64,000 nucleotides of DNA from Saccharopolyspora elongata (GCF_004348985.1 NZ_SMKW01000018.1:62001-126000), one strand, 5' to 3'. Numbered from the stretch's first letter, positions 42,911 through 51,802 are shown. Notes: generated by a model from the letters alone, not told the origin. Numbers and translations are program-made.

Positions 42911-43408
42911 ATGGCCGACCAAACGTCCATCGGGATCGATTCGCGGGGCGGCCGGTCCGGACGATCGGCACCGGCGCTCGACGAGATCGACGCGCGGATC
43001 GTCGAGGAGCTGGGCCGGGACGGACGGATGTCCGTCCGCACGCTGGCGGAGCGCGTGAGCATCTCCCGCACCAACGCGCACAGCCGCGTGGAGCGGCTGA
43101 TCTCCAGCGGGGTGATCACGGGTTTCCACGCGCGGGTCGACCCGGTCAAGGTGGGCCGGGGCACGGCGGCCCTCATCGGCCTGTCCATCGAGCAGGGCAC
43201 CTGGCCCGAGGTCTCCCGGCGGCTGGCCGCGACCAGCGGCGTCGAGCACGTGGCGCTGGTGGCCGGGGACTTCGACTTCGTGGTGCGGGTCCGGACCGAG
43301 GACAACCGGTCGCTGCGGAACCTGGTCTTCGACCACATCCAGTCGCTGCCCGGGGTCCGGAACTGCCACACCTGGCTGATCTTCGACGAGTTCGAACCCG
43401 AGCGGTGA
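42911..43408 (+). CDS. Lrp/AsnC-family regulator (BkdR-like)
   Basis: A 165-residue Lrp-type regulator. The DNA-binding domain has LDEIDARIVEELGRDGRMSV followed by VRTLAERVSISRTNAHSRVE (residues about 25-62). The RAM effector domain follows with RGTAALIGLSIEQG and VALVAGDFDFVVRVRTEDNR. Divergent from bkdA, the position at which bkdR regulators sense branched-chain amino acids or keto acids. The N-terminal 20 residues are Gly/Ser-rich and probably disordered. Confidence 0.9.
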   Translation: MADQTSIGIDSRGGRSGRSAPALDEIDARIVEELGRDGRMSVRTLAERVSISRTNAHSRVERLISSGVITGFHARVDPVKVGRGTAALIGLSIEQGTWPEVSRRLAATSGVEHVALVAGDFDFVVRVRTEDNRSLRNLVFDHIQSLPGVRNCHTWLIFDEFEPER

Positions 43409-43438
43409 AACTGCGCGTCCGCCTGGTGGCGGCGCGCG

Positions 43439-44236
43439 TCAGAGGTCGAGGTCGACGACCACCGGGGTGTGGTCCGAGGTGCCCTTGCCCTTGCGGGCCT
43501 CGCGGTCGACGTAGGAGTCGCCGACCGCCCCGGTGAAGCGCTCGTTGCCGTAGACCAGGTCGATGCGCATGCCCTGGTTGTTCGGGAAGCGCAGCTGGCG
43601 GTAGTCCCAGTAGGTGAACGGCACGTCGTACTTCAGCGCCCGCGGGTAGACCTCGGCGAGGCCGGTCTCGGCGATCGCGGCGAGCGCTTTGCGCTCGTCC
43701 TCGGTGACGTGGGTGCTGCCCTCGAAGGCCGCGATGTCCCAGACGTCGGCGTCGGTCGGGGCGATGTTGAAGTCGCCGAGCACGGCGAACGGCCGGTCGG
43801 CGGCCAGCTCCTCGATGGCGGTGGTGCGCAGCGCGTCGAGCCACCGCAGCTTGTAGGCGTAGTGCGGGTGCCCGACCTCGCGGCCGTTCGGGACGTACAC
43901 CGACCACACCCGCACGCCGCCGCACGTCGCGCCGATCGCCCTGGGCTCCTGGGTCTCGAACATCGCGCCGTCGGCCTGGAAGCCTGGCTCGTCGAGCAGC
44001 CCGCGGCGCACCTCGTCGATGCCGACCCGGGACAGCACCGCCACACCGTTCCAGCGTCCGGTGCCGTGCGCGGCGACCTCGTAGCCGAGCTCGCCGACCT
44101 CGTCGAGGGGGAAGGCGTCGGCGGCGCACTTGAGCTCCTGGACGCACAGGACGTCCGGTTCGGCCTTGCCCAGCCAGTCGAGCAGCTTGGGCAACCGGGC
44201 GCCGACGGAGTTGACGTTCCAGGTAGCGATCCGCAT
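43439..44236 (-). CDS. xthA: Exodeoxyribonuclease III (AP endonuclease)
   Basis: A 265-residue exonuclease III/AP endonuclease of the EEP fold, acting in base-excision repair. Metal- and active-site blocks are MRIATWNVNSVGARLPKLLD at the start, CVQELKCAADAFP with the metal Glu, VWSVYVPNGREVGHPHYAYK with the catalytic Tyr/Asn region, GDFNIAPTDADVWD, and the terminal SDHTPVVVDLDL with the catalytic His. Start ATG 44236 is where all family members begin; an ATG ten codons earlier is ignored. Confidence 0.93.
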   Translation of the reverse strand: MRIATWNVNSVGARLPKLLDWLGKAEPDVLCVQELKCAADAFPLDEVGELGYEVAAHGTGRWNGVAVLSRVGIDEVRRGLLDEPGFQADGAMFETQEPRAIGATCGGVRVWSVYVPNGREVGHPHYAYKLRWLDALRTTAIEELAADRPFAVLGDFNIAPTDADVWDIAAFEGSTHVTEDERKALAAIAETGLAEVYPRALKYDVPFTYWDYRQLRFPNNQGMRIDLVYGNERFTGAVGDSYVDREARKGKGTSDHTPVVVDLDL

Positions 44237-44301
44237 ACCCGGAACCCTGTCACACCACCCCGTCACCGGCGGCGAGGGGCATTCGTCGCGGGTGGAGTGG
44301 A

Positions 44302-44348
44302 GCGAACGGCCTGTTCACCTCGTTCACCGGAGCGAACAGGCCGTTCGC
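44302..44348. repeat. 47-bp double-palindrome unit, copy 1
   Basis: Two 17-bp near-palindromes, GCGAACGGCCTGTTCAC (44302-44318) and GCGAACAGGCCGTTCGC (44332-44348), spaced 13 bp. The two halves also pair with each other: GGAGCGAACGGCCTGTTC (44299) with 44334-44351 gives a perfect 18-bp stem. It lies behind the CoA-transferase gene and ahead of xthA, so termination of the former is likely. Four more copies lie at 57.8-59.2 kb. Confidence 0.82.
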
Positions 44349-44361
44349 TCCGCCGCGCGGA

Positions 44362-45843
44362 TCAGCGGGGGAGCCACTCCGGACGGCTCGCGCCGCGGGG
44401 GAGGAGGACGTGCCGGTAGGCGCCCGGGGTTTCCGGCATGCGGACCTGGTCGGTGACGCCCTGGTAGCGGCCGAGGGGTGTGTCGGCGGTGAAGGTCTCC
44501 GGGGCCAGGTAGGCGTGCTCCTCGCCGGTGCCCGCGACGGCGTGGGCGTAGTCGCGGTCGAAGATGCCCATGCTCAGGATCCACAGGGCGGCCCGGGTCA
44601 GGGAGACGTGCACGCGGTAGCTGCCGCCCTCGGTGGCGCGGCGGATGAGCGCCTGGCCGACGCCGAGCGCGAGCAGCCACGACACGATGTAGTCGTTGAC
44701 CACCAGGATCGGCGGCAGCGCCGGCGTCTCGCCGTCGCCTTCGAGGTTCATCATCCCCACCAGGCTGCCCGCGGACTGGTCGAAGCCGACCCGCTGCGCC
44801 CACGGCCCGGCGTTGCCGTTGAGCATCGCGGTGGCGTGGATGATGCCCGGGCGGGTGGCGGCCGCCTCCTCCGGCGACAGCCCGATCGACTCCAGGTAGC
44901 CGGGCCGCCGGTTGGCGTAGAACACGTCGGCGCCGGCGAGCAGCCGCCGGATCAGCGCGGCGCCCTCCGCCCGGTACGGGTCCACTGTGGCCGATCGGAC
45001 GCCGACGTTGGCGGTGATGTACGTGGTGTCGTGCTCGAGTTCGCCGGGGCGCCAGATGTTGAGCGCGTCCGCGCCGTGCAGCGCCAGCGCACGTCCGACG
45101 CCGGCCCCGGCGATCACGTGCCCCATGCCCAGCGCGCGGACGCCGTCCAGCGGCGCGCTGCCGGGGCGGAACGGTTCGGGGTCGCTCTCGCCGATCTTGG
45201 TGACCTCGATCAGCGGCATGTCGGCGAAGAAGTCGCGGTACTGGACCTCGGCGAGCAGCTCCGCCGGGCTGCGCAGCATCGGCATGACCACGCCCGCGGC
45301 CTCGCCCGCCTCCTCCAGGTCGCGGGCCCGCCAGTCGGCGATGGCGCGGCCCACCGCCGCCGCGTCGTCCGGCACGCCCAGCAGCTTCTGCGCCCCCACC
45401 TTGAGCTTCGGGTACGGGTTGAGCGGCATGACCCACCGGTCGTCGGCGGTGTGGTAGAAGGCGAAGCCCAGCGCGTTGCTTGGGTTCGCCGGGCTCGCGC
45501 CGGGATAACCGTTGAGCAGCTCCCATCGGCGGTCGTAGAACGGGCACAGCCGGTGCGGGGCCGTGCGCAGGTCCACCGAGATGTCCTGGCCGCGCCCGCC
45601 GCGCAGCTGCCAGATCTTGGCCATCACGACCGACTTGGCGGCCAGCGCGATGCCCGCGGCCCCGCCCAGCCGCAGCGGGCTCGGCACCACCGGGTCCGCG
45701 CCGCGGAAGGAGACGCGCCCACCGGCGTCCGCCGGGTCCAGCCCGACGCCGGCCAGCAGGTCGGCGAGCTCGACGTTCGGATCGAAGGCATCGTCGGTGG
45801 CGGGGGCGGCGATCGCCTTGCTGATTCGCTCGGTGAGGGACAC
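44362..45843 (-). CDS. CaiB/BaiF-type (class III) CoA-transferase family protein
   Basis: A 493-residue protein of family III CoA transferases, which move CoA between carboxylic acids. Family regions include LAAKSVVMAKIWQLRGGRGQDI at about residue 68 (read in pieces), the second-half PLDGVRALGMGHVIAGAGVGR, the VIAG block that normally carries the start of the CoA site, and TAMLNGNAGPWAQRVGFDQS. ADVFYANRRPGYLESIGLS is also diagnostic. The position of the catalytic Asp is uncertain by eye. Standalone gene with its own operator-like palindrome 90 bp upstream. Confidence 0.84.
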   Translation of the reverse strand: MSLTERISKAIAAPATDDAFDPNVELADLLAGVGLDPADAGGRVSFRGADPVVPSPLRLGGAAGIALAAKSVVMAKIWQLRGGRGQDISVDLRTAPHRLCPFYDRRWELLNGYPGASPANPSNALGFAFYHTADDRWVMPLNPYPKLKVGAQKLLGVPDDAAAVGRAIADWRARDLEEAGEAAGVVMPMLRSPAELLAEVQYRDFFADMPLIEVTKIGESDPEPFRPGSAPLDGVRALGMGHVIAGAGVGRALALHGADALNIWRPGELEHDTTYITANVGVRSATVDPYRAEGAALIRRLLAGADVFYANRRPGYLESIGLSPEEAAATRPGIIHATAMLNGNAGPWAQRVGFDQSAGSLVGMMNLEGDGETPALPPILVVNDYIVSWLLALGVGQALIRRATEGGSYRVHVSLTRAALWILSMGIFDRDYAHAVAGTGEEHAYLAPETFTADTPLGRYQGVTDQVRMPETPGAYRHVLLPRGASRPEWLPR

Positions 45844-45930
45844 GGTTCCTCCTGGACTGGTGCCGCGCGGAATTCCTTATGCAGGCTAACTATTCACCGC
45901 ACGCCCGGCTGGACCGATTCGCGAACGCGG

Positions 45931-45960
45931 CGTGACCGCGGCGGTCACGCGACGTGACCG
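45931..45960. promoter_or_regulatory. Operator-like CGTGACCG palindrome plus third half-site
   Basis: CGTGACCG-cgg-CGGTCACG (45931-45949) is a perfect 8-3-8 palindrome, and a further direct half-site CGTGACCG starts at 45953. It lies about 90 bp upstream of the CoA-transferase start, between that gene and the small gene at 45993. It may be a regulator site or part of the upstream gene's terminator. Confidence 0.5.
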
Positions 45961-45992
45961 GGGGAGGATCCACTGAGGACTGGGGCGCGACG

Positions 45993-46208
45993 TCAGCGGA
46001 GCATGTTGTGCTCGCCCGCGTACTGGTAGCGCCACACGCCGTCCGCGCGCCGGTCGTGCCGGTCGTAGCGGGCGCAGGGCGCTTCGCCCTCGCGCGGGGA
46101 CGGGAAGGTGAACTGGCCGAGGGGTAAATCCGTGTCCGGCGCGGGGATGATGAACGAGCGGCCGTCTTCGGGGCCGCCGATCAGTTCGGCGTGCACGTGC
46201 TGCTGCAT
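45993..46208 (-). CDS. Small conserved-looking protein, 71 residues, function unknown
   Basis: A 71-residue soluble protein: MQQHVHAELIGGPEDGRSF then IIPAPDTDLPLGQFTFP, a charged middle and VWRYQYAGEHNMLR at the end. The sequence GGPEDGRSF and the Trp-Arg-Tyr end resemble small proteins found in many actinobacteria and their phages, but I cannot name a family. GGGAGAAG lies just before the ATG, and codon use is like its neighbours. No functional partner is evident. Confidence 0.62.
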   Translation of the reverse strand: MQQHVHAELIGGPEDGRSFIIPAPDTDLPLGQFTFPSPREGEAPCARYDRHDRRADGVWRYQYAGEHNMLR

Positions 46209-46390
46209 AGGTCTTCTCCCGGGCTCGGCCCCAGTCGGTTCTCGCCCCATAGGACCAAATGCGGCGGCCCGGAGTTCCACACTTCACCCGATCGTCTCAA
46301 TGAGAGGACGCTGCCCGGTCAACGGACATCGCGCGAACGGCCGTACCCGCCATCCGATTGATCGGGCCGCCCGCCGGGTACGCGGATGAC

Positions 46391-46960
46391 ATGGCTGAGA
46401 ACGACCTGGCGACCTACCGCCGCAAACGCGATCTCGCGCGGTCCGGGGAGCCCGCCGGCGGCGAGCCGGGGGAGCGGCCCCGGTTCGTGGTGCAGAAGCA
46501 CGACGCGTCGAGCCTGCACTACGACTTCCGGCTGGAGGTGGACGGCGTGCTCAAGTCGTGGGCCGTGCCGAAGGGCCCGTCGCCGGACCCGCGCGAGAAG
46601 CGGCTGGCCACGCCGACCGAAGACCATCCGCTCGACTACGCCGAGTTCGAGGGCGCGATCCCGGAGGGCTACGGCGCGGGCACGGTCGTCGTGTGGGACA
46701 CCGGGACCTACCGCAACGACACCGAAAGCGACGGCGAGCCGGTTGCGATGGCCGATGGGCTTTCCGCCGGGCACGTCAAGGTGTGGTTGGAGGGCGAGAA
46801 GCTCCGCGGGGCGTTCGCCCTGACCCGAACGGAGTTCCGGGGCCGCGAGCAGTGGCTGCTGGTGAAGGTGGCCGACGAGGGCGCCGACCGGCGGCGCAAC
46901 CCGGTCAGTACGCAGCCGGAGTCGGTGCTCACCGGCCGGACCAACGACGAGCTGCGGTGA
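46391..46960 (+). CDS. ligD: LigD 3'-phosphoesterase domain protein (stand-alone)
   Basis: A 189-residue LigD phosphoesterase (PE) module, which trims 3'-phosphates and ribonucleotides at double-strand breaks in bacterial NHEJ. The start MAENDLATYRRKRDLARSGE is typical. The metal/active-site region is VVQKHDASSLHYDFRLEVDG, followed by SWAVPKGPSPDPREKRLA and EDHPLDYAEFEGAIPEGYG, both diagnostic. It is encoded apart from the polymerase and ligase parts; the polymerase gene follows 6 bp later. ATG 46391 chosen by family alignment. Confidence 0.9.
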   Translation: MAENDLATYRRKRDLARSGEPAGGEPGERPRFVVQKHDASSLHYDFRLEVDGVLKSWAVPKGPSPDPREKRLATPTEDHPLDYAEFEGAIPEGYGAGTVVVWDTGTYRNDTESDGEPVAMADGLSAGHVKVWLEGEKLRGAFALTRTEFRGREQWLLVKVADEGADRRRNPVSTQPESVLTGRTNDELR

Positions 46961-46966
46961 CGGCCG

Positions 46967-47884
46967 GTGACCGCGCTGGTGGAAGTCGACGGGCGGCGGA
47001 TCGAACTGTCCAACCCGGACAAGGTCCTCTACCCCGACGATGGATATCGGAAACGGGATGTAATCGAATACTTCCGCTCCGTAGCTGACGTGATGATCGA
47101 GCACGCCCGCGGCAAGCCGATGACGCTGCGCCGGTTCCCGGACGGCATCGGCTCCGGCGGGTTCTTCCAGAAGGAGGCTTCGAGCCACTTCCCGGACTGG
47201 GTGCGGGTGGCGGCCGTGCCGCAGCGGGGTGAGCCGGGCACGGTGCACCACGTCGTCGTCGACGACGCGCCGACCCTGCTCTACCTGGCCGGTCAGGCGT
47301 GCCTGGAGTTCCACATCGGACTGTCCATGGTGGATGATCTGGACCGGCCTGTCCTCGCCGTGCTGGATCTCGATCCGCCCGAGGGCGCCGCTCTGCCGGA
47401 GCTCCGCGCGGTGGTGCGGCGGATGTGCGAGCGGTTCCGGGACGCCGGCCTGTCGCCGCACGTGCAGGCCACCGGCGGCAAGGGGTTCCACGTCGCCGCC
47501 GCGCTGCGCGGCGAGCGGGGCTTCGACGAGGTCCGGGCGGCCATCCGGGAGCTCGCCGAGCAGGCCGCGCGCGACGAGCCGGACCGGCTCACCGTCGAAC
47601 AGCGGAAGGACAAGCGGGGGGATCGGATCTTCTTGGACACCAACCGCAACGCCTACGGCCAGACGATGATCGCGCCCTACTCGCTGCGCGCCCACCCGGG
47701 CGCCCCGGCCGCCACCCCGCTGGATCTCGACGAGCTCGGCCGGGCGGCGCCCCAGTCCTACGGCCTGGCGAACATGGCGCGGCGGCTGGCGCAGAAGACC
47801 GACCCATGGGCCGGCCTGGAGGACGCGCGATCCGCCGGCGACTTTCCGCATCCCGGCAACCAGGACCGGCCGGAGAAGGAGTGA
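46967..47884 (+). CDS. ligD: LigD primase-polymerase (PolDom) protein
   Basis: A 305-residue NHEJ polymerase, a member of the archaeo-eukaryotic primase superfamily that fills gaps with ribonucleotides. Landmarks are ELSNPDKVLYPDDGYRKRDV, MTLRRFPDGIGSGGFFQKEA, the catalytic Asp pair in AVLDLDPPEG (about residue 122), GGKGFHVAAAL, and DTNRNAYGQTMIAPYSLRAH. GTG start 6 bp after the PE gene. Ligase and Ku genes are not in the window, so the pathway's other parts are elsewhere. Confidence 0.92.
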   Translation: MTALVEVDGRRIELSNPDKVLYPDDGYRKRDVIEYFRSVADVMIEHARGKPMTLRRFPDGIGSGGFFQKEASSHFPDWVRVAAVPQRGEPGTVHHVVVDDAPTLLYLAGQACLEFHIGLSMVDDLDRPVLAVLDLDPPEGAALPELRAVVRRMCERFRDAGLSPHVQATGGKGFHVAAALRGERGFDEVRAAIRELAEQAARDEPDRLTVEQRKDKRGDRIFLDTNRNAYGQTMIAPYSLRAHPGAPAATPLDLDELGRAAPQSYGLANMARRLAQKTDPWAGLEDARSAGDFPHPGNQDRPEKE

Positions 47885-47889
47885 CGAGC

Positions 47890-48177
47890 ATGTCCGAACC
47901 GCGAAGCGGAGCCGAGGAGCAGGAACCGACGACGTTGCCGGGCGCCGAGAGCCTGGACGCGGACGAACTCGGTGGCGACCCCGTGGAACAGGGCGTCGAG
48001 CTGCCCGAGCACTGGTCCGCGGAGACCCGCGATCGCCCGACGCCGCGGAGTGAACGGGAAGGCGAGTCGCTCGACGAACACCTGGCCGAGGAGGTGCCCG
48101 ACAACGAGCCCGGACAGCCGCGAAGCGACATCGACGAGAGCATCGACGACCGAGCCGCGGAGGAAGAAGGCCTCTGA
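47890..48177 (+). CDS. DUF5709-like small acidic protein
   Basis: A 95-residue, very acidic protein without hydrophobic segments. The pattern LPGAESLDADELGGDPVEQG, then PEHWS, then GESLDEHLAEEVPDNEP resembles the actinobacterial DUF5709 group (a LD-repeat-like acidic protein). It starts 5 bp after the polymerase gene, with AAGGAG eight bases before the ATG; a GTG overlapping the polymerase stop (GTGA) is an alternative that adds three residues. It probably belongs to the NHEJ operon, perhaps as an accessory or stress protein. Confidence 0.7.
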   Translation: MSEPRSGAEEQEPTTLPGAESLDADELGGDPVEQGVELPEHWSAETRDRPTPRSEREGESLDEHLAEEVPDNEPGQPRSDIDESIDDRAAEEEGL

Positions 48178-48242
48178 CGGGGCGTGAGTGACTCGGCGGC
48201 CTCCCGGGTACGCCTGTCGCACAGTTTCGAGGGGAGGGACCT

Positions 48243-48734
48243 GTGGAAGCCGAGATCACCCTCGTCGTGGACGGGACCGAGCACCGGTTCACCGTCGACA
48301 CGCGCATGACCGTGCTCGACGCACTGCGGGAAGCGCTGGGGATCACCAGCGCGAAGAAGGGCTGCGACCACGGCCAGTGCGGTGCGTGCACGCTGCTGAT
48401 GGGCGACCGCCGGGTCAACAGCTGCCTGATGCTCGCGGTGGCCTTCGACGGCGCCGAGTTCCGCACCGCCGACGGCCTCGTCGGCGCCGACCTGCACCCG
48501 GTGCAGCGGGCGTTCATCGAGCACGACGCGTTCCAGTGCGGGTACTGCACGCCCGGCCAGGTGTGCTCCGCCGTCGGCGTGCTGTGCGAGATGCGCGACG
48601 GGGAGCCGAGCGCGGTCACCGCGGACGGCGCCGGGCTGGCCGACGAGATCCGCGAGCGGATGAGCGGGAACCTGTGCCGCTGCGGCGCGTACGCCAACAT
48701 CGTCCCGGCCATCGCGGAGGTGGCGCAGCGATGA
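48243..48734 (+). CDS. Molybdenum hydroxylase small subunit, two [2Fe-2S] clusters (PaoA-like)
   Basis: A 163-residue iron-sulphur subunit of a xanthine-dehydrogenase-family enzyme. The plant-ferredoxin-type cluster uses GCDHGQCGACTLLMGDR with a later CLM Cys (about residues 40-62). The second cluster uses FQCGYCTPGQVCSA and GNLCRCGAYANI. It passes electrons from the molybdenum site to the flavin. GTG start with GGGGAGG upstream; the stop overlaps the next gene (ATGA). First gene of a three-gene operon. Confidence 0.92.
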   Translation: MEAEITLVVDGTEHRFTVDTRMTVLDALREALGITSAKKGCDHGQCGACTLLMGDRRVNSCLMLAVAFDGAEFRTADGLVGADLHPVQRAFIEHDAFQCGYCTPGQVCSAVGVLCEMRDGEPSAVTADGAGLADEIRERMSGNLCRCGAYANIVPAIAEVAQR

Positions 48735-49717
48735 AGCCGTTCCGCTACCAGCGCGCCGCCGACGTCGCCACCGCGGTGGACACCCTCTCCGCGACGCCCA
48801 CCGCCGCGTTTCTGGCCGGCGGCACCAACCTGGTGGACCTCATGAAGCTGGAGGTCGAGCAGCCGGACGTGCTGGTGGACGTCCGGCGGCTGACCTCCGG
48901 CCGGATCGAGCAGCACCCCGAGTTCGTGCGCATCGGCGCCGCGGTCACCAACACCGCCCTGGCGGCCGATCCGGTGATCCGCGAGCGCTTCCCGATGCTT
49001 TCGCAGGCGGTGCTCGCGGGCGCCTCCGGCCAGCTGCGCAACCTCGCGACAACGGGCGGGAACCTGCTGCAGCGCACCAGATGCGTCTACTTCCAGGACC
49101 TGACGACGCCGTGCAACAAGCGGGAGCCCGGGACGGGTTGCTCGGCGCGGGAGGGCTTCCAGCGCGAGCACGCGATCCTCGGCACGTCCGAAGCGTGCGT
49201 CGCCACGCACCCGTCCGACATGGCGGTGGCGATGGTCGCGCTCGACGCGGTGGTGAACACCCAGGGGCCGCACGGGCAGCGGGCGATCCCGCTGGTCGGG
49301 CTGCACCGGCTGCCCGGCGACGAGCCCGAACGGGACACCGTCCTGGAGCACGGCGAACTGATCACCTCGATCGACATCCCGTCGCTGGGCTTCGCGGTGA
49401 ACTCCCGGTACCGCAAGGCCCGCGACCGCGCGTCGTACGCGTTCGCGCTGGTGTCGGTGGCCGCCGCCGCGGACGTCGCCGACGGCGAGCTGCGCGACGT
49501 CCGGCTGGCGTTGGGCGGCGTCGCCCACAAGCCGTGGCGGGCGACGCGGGCCGAGATGGTGCTGCGCGGAGCCGCTGCGACCGAGGAGAAGTTCCGGGAG
49601 GCCGCCGATGCGGAGCTCGCCGACGCGCGGCCGCTGCCCGGCAACGAGTTCAAGATCCCGTTGACGCGCAACATGATCGTCGACGTCCTCGCCGAGCTCG
49701 CGGAGGTGCGGCGATGA
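48731..49717 (+). CDS. Molybdenum hydroxylase FAD subunit with an extra Fe-S site (PaoB-like)
   Basis: A 328-residue FAD-binding subunit. The flavin motif is AFLAGGTNLVDLMKLEVEQ (about residue 30), and TTGGNLLQRTRC follows. Unlike plain xanthine dehydrogenases it has the Cys-rich insertion CVYFQDLTTPCNKREPGTGC (about 118-137), the extra [4Fe-4S] cluster of PaoB/YagS-type aldehyde oxidoreductases. The end SLGFAVNSRYRKARDRASYA and the CO-dehydrogenase-flavin C-terminal domain complete the protein. Overlaps both neighbours by 4 bases. Confidence 0.9.
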   Translation: MKPFRYQRAADVATAVDTLSATPTAAFLAGGTNLVDLMKLEVEQPDVLVDVRRLTSGRIEQHPEFVRIGAAVTNTALAADPVIRERFPMLSQAVLAGASGQLRNLATTGGNLLQRTRCVYFQDLTTPCNKREPGTGCSAREGFQREHAILGTSEACVATHPSDMAVAMVALDAVVNTQGPHGQRAIPLVGLHRLPGDEPERDTVLEHGELITSIDIPSLGFAVNSRYRKARDRASYAFALVSVAAAADVADGELRDVRLALGGVAHKPWRATRAEMVLRGAAATEEKFREAADAELADARPLPGNEFKIPLTRNMIVDVLAELAEVRR

Positions 49718-51801
49718 CCGCCACGACCAGCCTGATCGGCGCGCCCGTCGACCGCATCGAAGGCGACGAGAAGGTCCGGGGCGCCGCGCTGTACGCGGCG
49801 GAGCACCCGGTCCAGCGGCCGGTGCACGTTTTCCCGCTGCAGTCGGACATCGCGCTGGGGCGGATCACCGGCATCGACACCGCGGCGGCGATGCGCGAAC
49901 CCGGCGTGCTGGGCGTGCTGACCCACGAGAACGCGCCGCGGCTGGCCTCGACCAAGGACGCCGAACTGGCGATCCTGCAGTCGCCCGAGGTCGCCTTCCG
50001 AGGGCAGTTCATCGGCGCGGTGCTCGCCGAGACGGCGGAGGCCGCCAGGCGGGCGGCGAACCTGGTGCGGCCGAGCTACGAGACGCGCACCCACGACGTC
50101 TCCCTCCACCCCGCCCGCCCCGACCTGGTCAAGCCCGGCGAGGTCAACGGCGGCTTCCCGACCGACACCGACGACGGCGACGTGGACGGCGCGCTGGCCA
50201 CCGCGGCGGTGGTCGTCGACGCGACCTACACCACGCCGCAGGAGCACAACAACCCGCTGGAACCGCACGCCACCATCGCGATGTGGACCGACGACGAGCT
50301 CACCCTCTACGACTCCACGCAGGGCGTGCACTGGGTGCGCGACACGATCGCGGCGCTGTTCGGCATGGAACCGCACCGGATCCACGTGGTCTGCCCGCAC
50401 ACCGGCGGCGGCTTCGGCTCCAAGGGGCTGCCGCACGCGCACGTGGTGCTGGCCGCGATGGCCGCGCAGCTCGTCGCCCCGCGACCAGCGAAGCTCGTCC
50501 TGACCCGCCAGCAGATGTTCTCGGTGGTCGGCTATCGCACCGGCACCATCCAGCGGATCCGGCTCGGCTGCGAGGCCTCCGGCGTGCTGACCGCGATCAG
50601 CCACGACGTGGTCGAGCAGACCTCCCGGATCAAGGAGTTCGCCGAGCAGACCGCCGTGCCCACGCGCGTCATGTACGCCGCGCCGAACCGCCGCACCACG
50701 CACCGGCTGGCCGAGCTCGACGTGCCGGTGCCGTCGTGGATGCGCGCGCCCGGCGAGGCGCCGGGCATGTTCGGCCTGGAGGTCGCCATGGACGAGATGG
50801 CGATCGCCTGCGGCCTGGATCCCGTCGAGTTCCGCATCCGCAACGAGCCGGACACCGATCCCGAGACCGGCCGGCCGTTCTCCAGCCGGAACCTGGTTGC
50901 CTGCCTGCGCGAGGGCGCGCGGCGGTTCGGCTGGGACGGGCGCGATCCGGCGCCGCGCGCGCACCACGACGGGTCGTGGCTGGTCGGCACCGGGGTGGCC
51001 GCCTCGACGTACCCGGTGTTCAGCATGCCGGGCTCGCGGGCCATCATCCAGGCGCGGCCGGACGGCCGCTACCGGGTGCTCATCGGCGCCGCCGACATCG
51101 GCACCGGGGCGTGGACCGCGCTCACCCAGATCGCGGCCGACGCGCTGGGCGTCGGGATGTCCGAGGTGGCGCTGAGCATCGGCGACACCGACCTGCCCTA
51201 CGCCACCGGTGCGGGCGGGTCGACCGGCATCCTGTGCTGGGGTTCGGCCATCGTGGACGCGGCCCGCCGGCTGCGCACCGAGCTGCCGGCCGGGGAGCCG
51301 GTCCCGGACGAGGGCGTGGAGGTCACCGGGGCGCTGCCGGACAACCCGTACGCCGGGCAGCTGTCCATGCACAGCTTCGGTGCGCAGTTCGCGGAGGTCC
51401 GGGTGCACACCGCGACCGGGGAGCTCCGGGTGCCGCGGCTGCTCGGGATCTTCGCGGTCGGCCGGATGATCAACGCCAAGACCGGACGCTCGCAGCTGCT
51501 GGGCGGGATGACCATGGGGCTGTCCATGGCGCTGCACGAGCACAGCGTGGTCGACCCCCGGTTCGGGCACGTGGTCAACCACGACTTCGCGGAGTACCAC
51601 ATCCCGGTCAACGCCGACATCGGCGACATCGAGGCGGACTGGATCGACGAGCACGACCCGTACGTGAACCCGATGGGCGCCAAGGGGATCGGCGAGCTCG
51701 GCATCGTGGGAACGGCGGCGGCGATCGCCAACGCAGCCCACCACGCCACCGGCATCCGCGTCCGGGACCTGCCGATCACCCTGGACAGGTTCCTGTCCTG
51801 A
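49714..51801 (+). CDS. Molybdenum hydroxylase molybdopterin subunit (PaoC-like aldehyde oxidoreductase)
   Basis: A 695-residue molybdopterin-binding subunit, the catalytic part of the PaoABC-type enzyme that oxidises aldehydes or N-heterocycles. Blocks visible are the first domain GAPVDRIEGDEKVRGAALYA, PHTGGGFGSKG (about residue 230), SSRNLVACLREGARRFGWDG, GAADIGTGAWTALTQIAADA and ATGAGGSTGI. The C-terminal MGAKGIGELGIVGTAAA carries the catalytic Glu of the family. No XdhC/PaoD maturation factor gene follows; a strong hairpin ends the operon at 51803. Confidence 0.91.
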   Translation: MTATTSLIGAPVDRIEGDEKVRGAALYAAEHPVQRPVHVFPLQSDIALGRITGIDTAAAMREPGVLGVLTHENAPRLASTKDAELAILQSPEVAFRGQFIGAVLAETAEAARRAANLVRPSYETRTHDVSLHPARPDLVKPGEVNGGFPTDTDDGDVDGALATAAVVVDATYTTPQEHNNPLEPHATIAMWTDDELTLYDSTQGVHWVRDTIAALFGMEPHRIHVVCPHTGGGFGSKGLPHAHVVLAAMAAQLVAPRPAKLVLTRQQMFSVVGYRTGTIQRIRLGCEASGVLTAISHDVVEQTSRIKEFAEQTAVPTRVMYAAPNRRTTHRLAELDVPVPSWMRAPGEAPGMFGLEVAMDEMAIACGLDPVEFRIRNEPDTDPETGRPFSSRNLVACLREGARRFGWDGRDPAPRAHHDGSWLVGTGVAASTYPVFSMPGSRAIIQARPDGRYRVLIGAADIGTGAWTALTQIAADALGVGMSEVALSIGDTDLPYATGAGGSTGILCWGSAIVDAARRLRTELPAGEPVPDEGVEVTGALPDNPYAGQLSMHSFGAQFAEVRVHTATGELRVPRLLGIFAVGRMINAKTGRSQLLGGMTMGLSMALHEHSVVDPRFGHVVNHDFAEYHIPVNADIGDIEADWIDEHDPYVNPMGAKGIGELGIVGTAAAIANAAHHATGIRVRDLPITLDRFLS

Positions 51802-51802
51802 A

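Noticed and set aside
44299..44351. Simple rho-independent terminator only
   Set aside because: It does form a strong hairpin, but exact recurrence of sequence and spacing at four other sites means it belongs to a repeat family.
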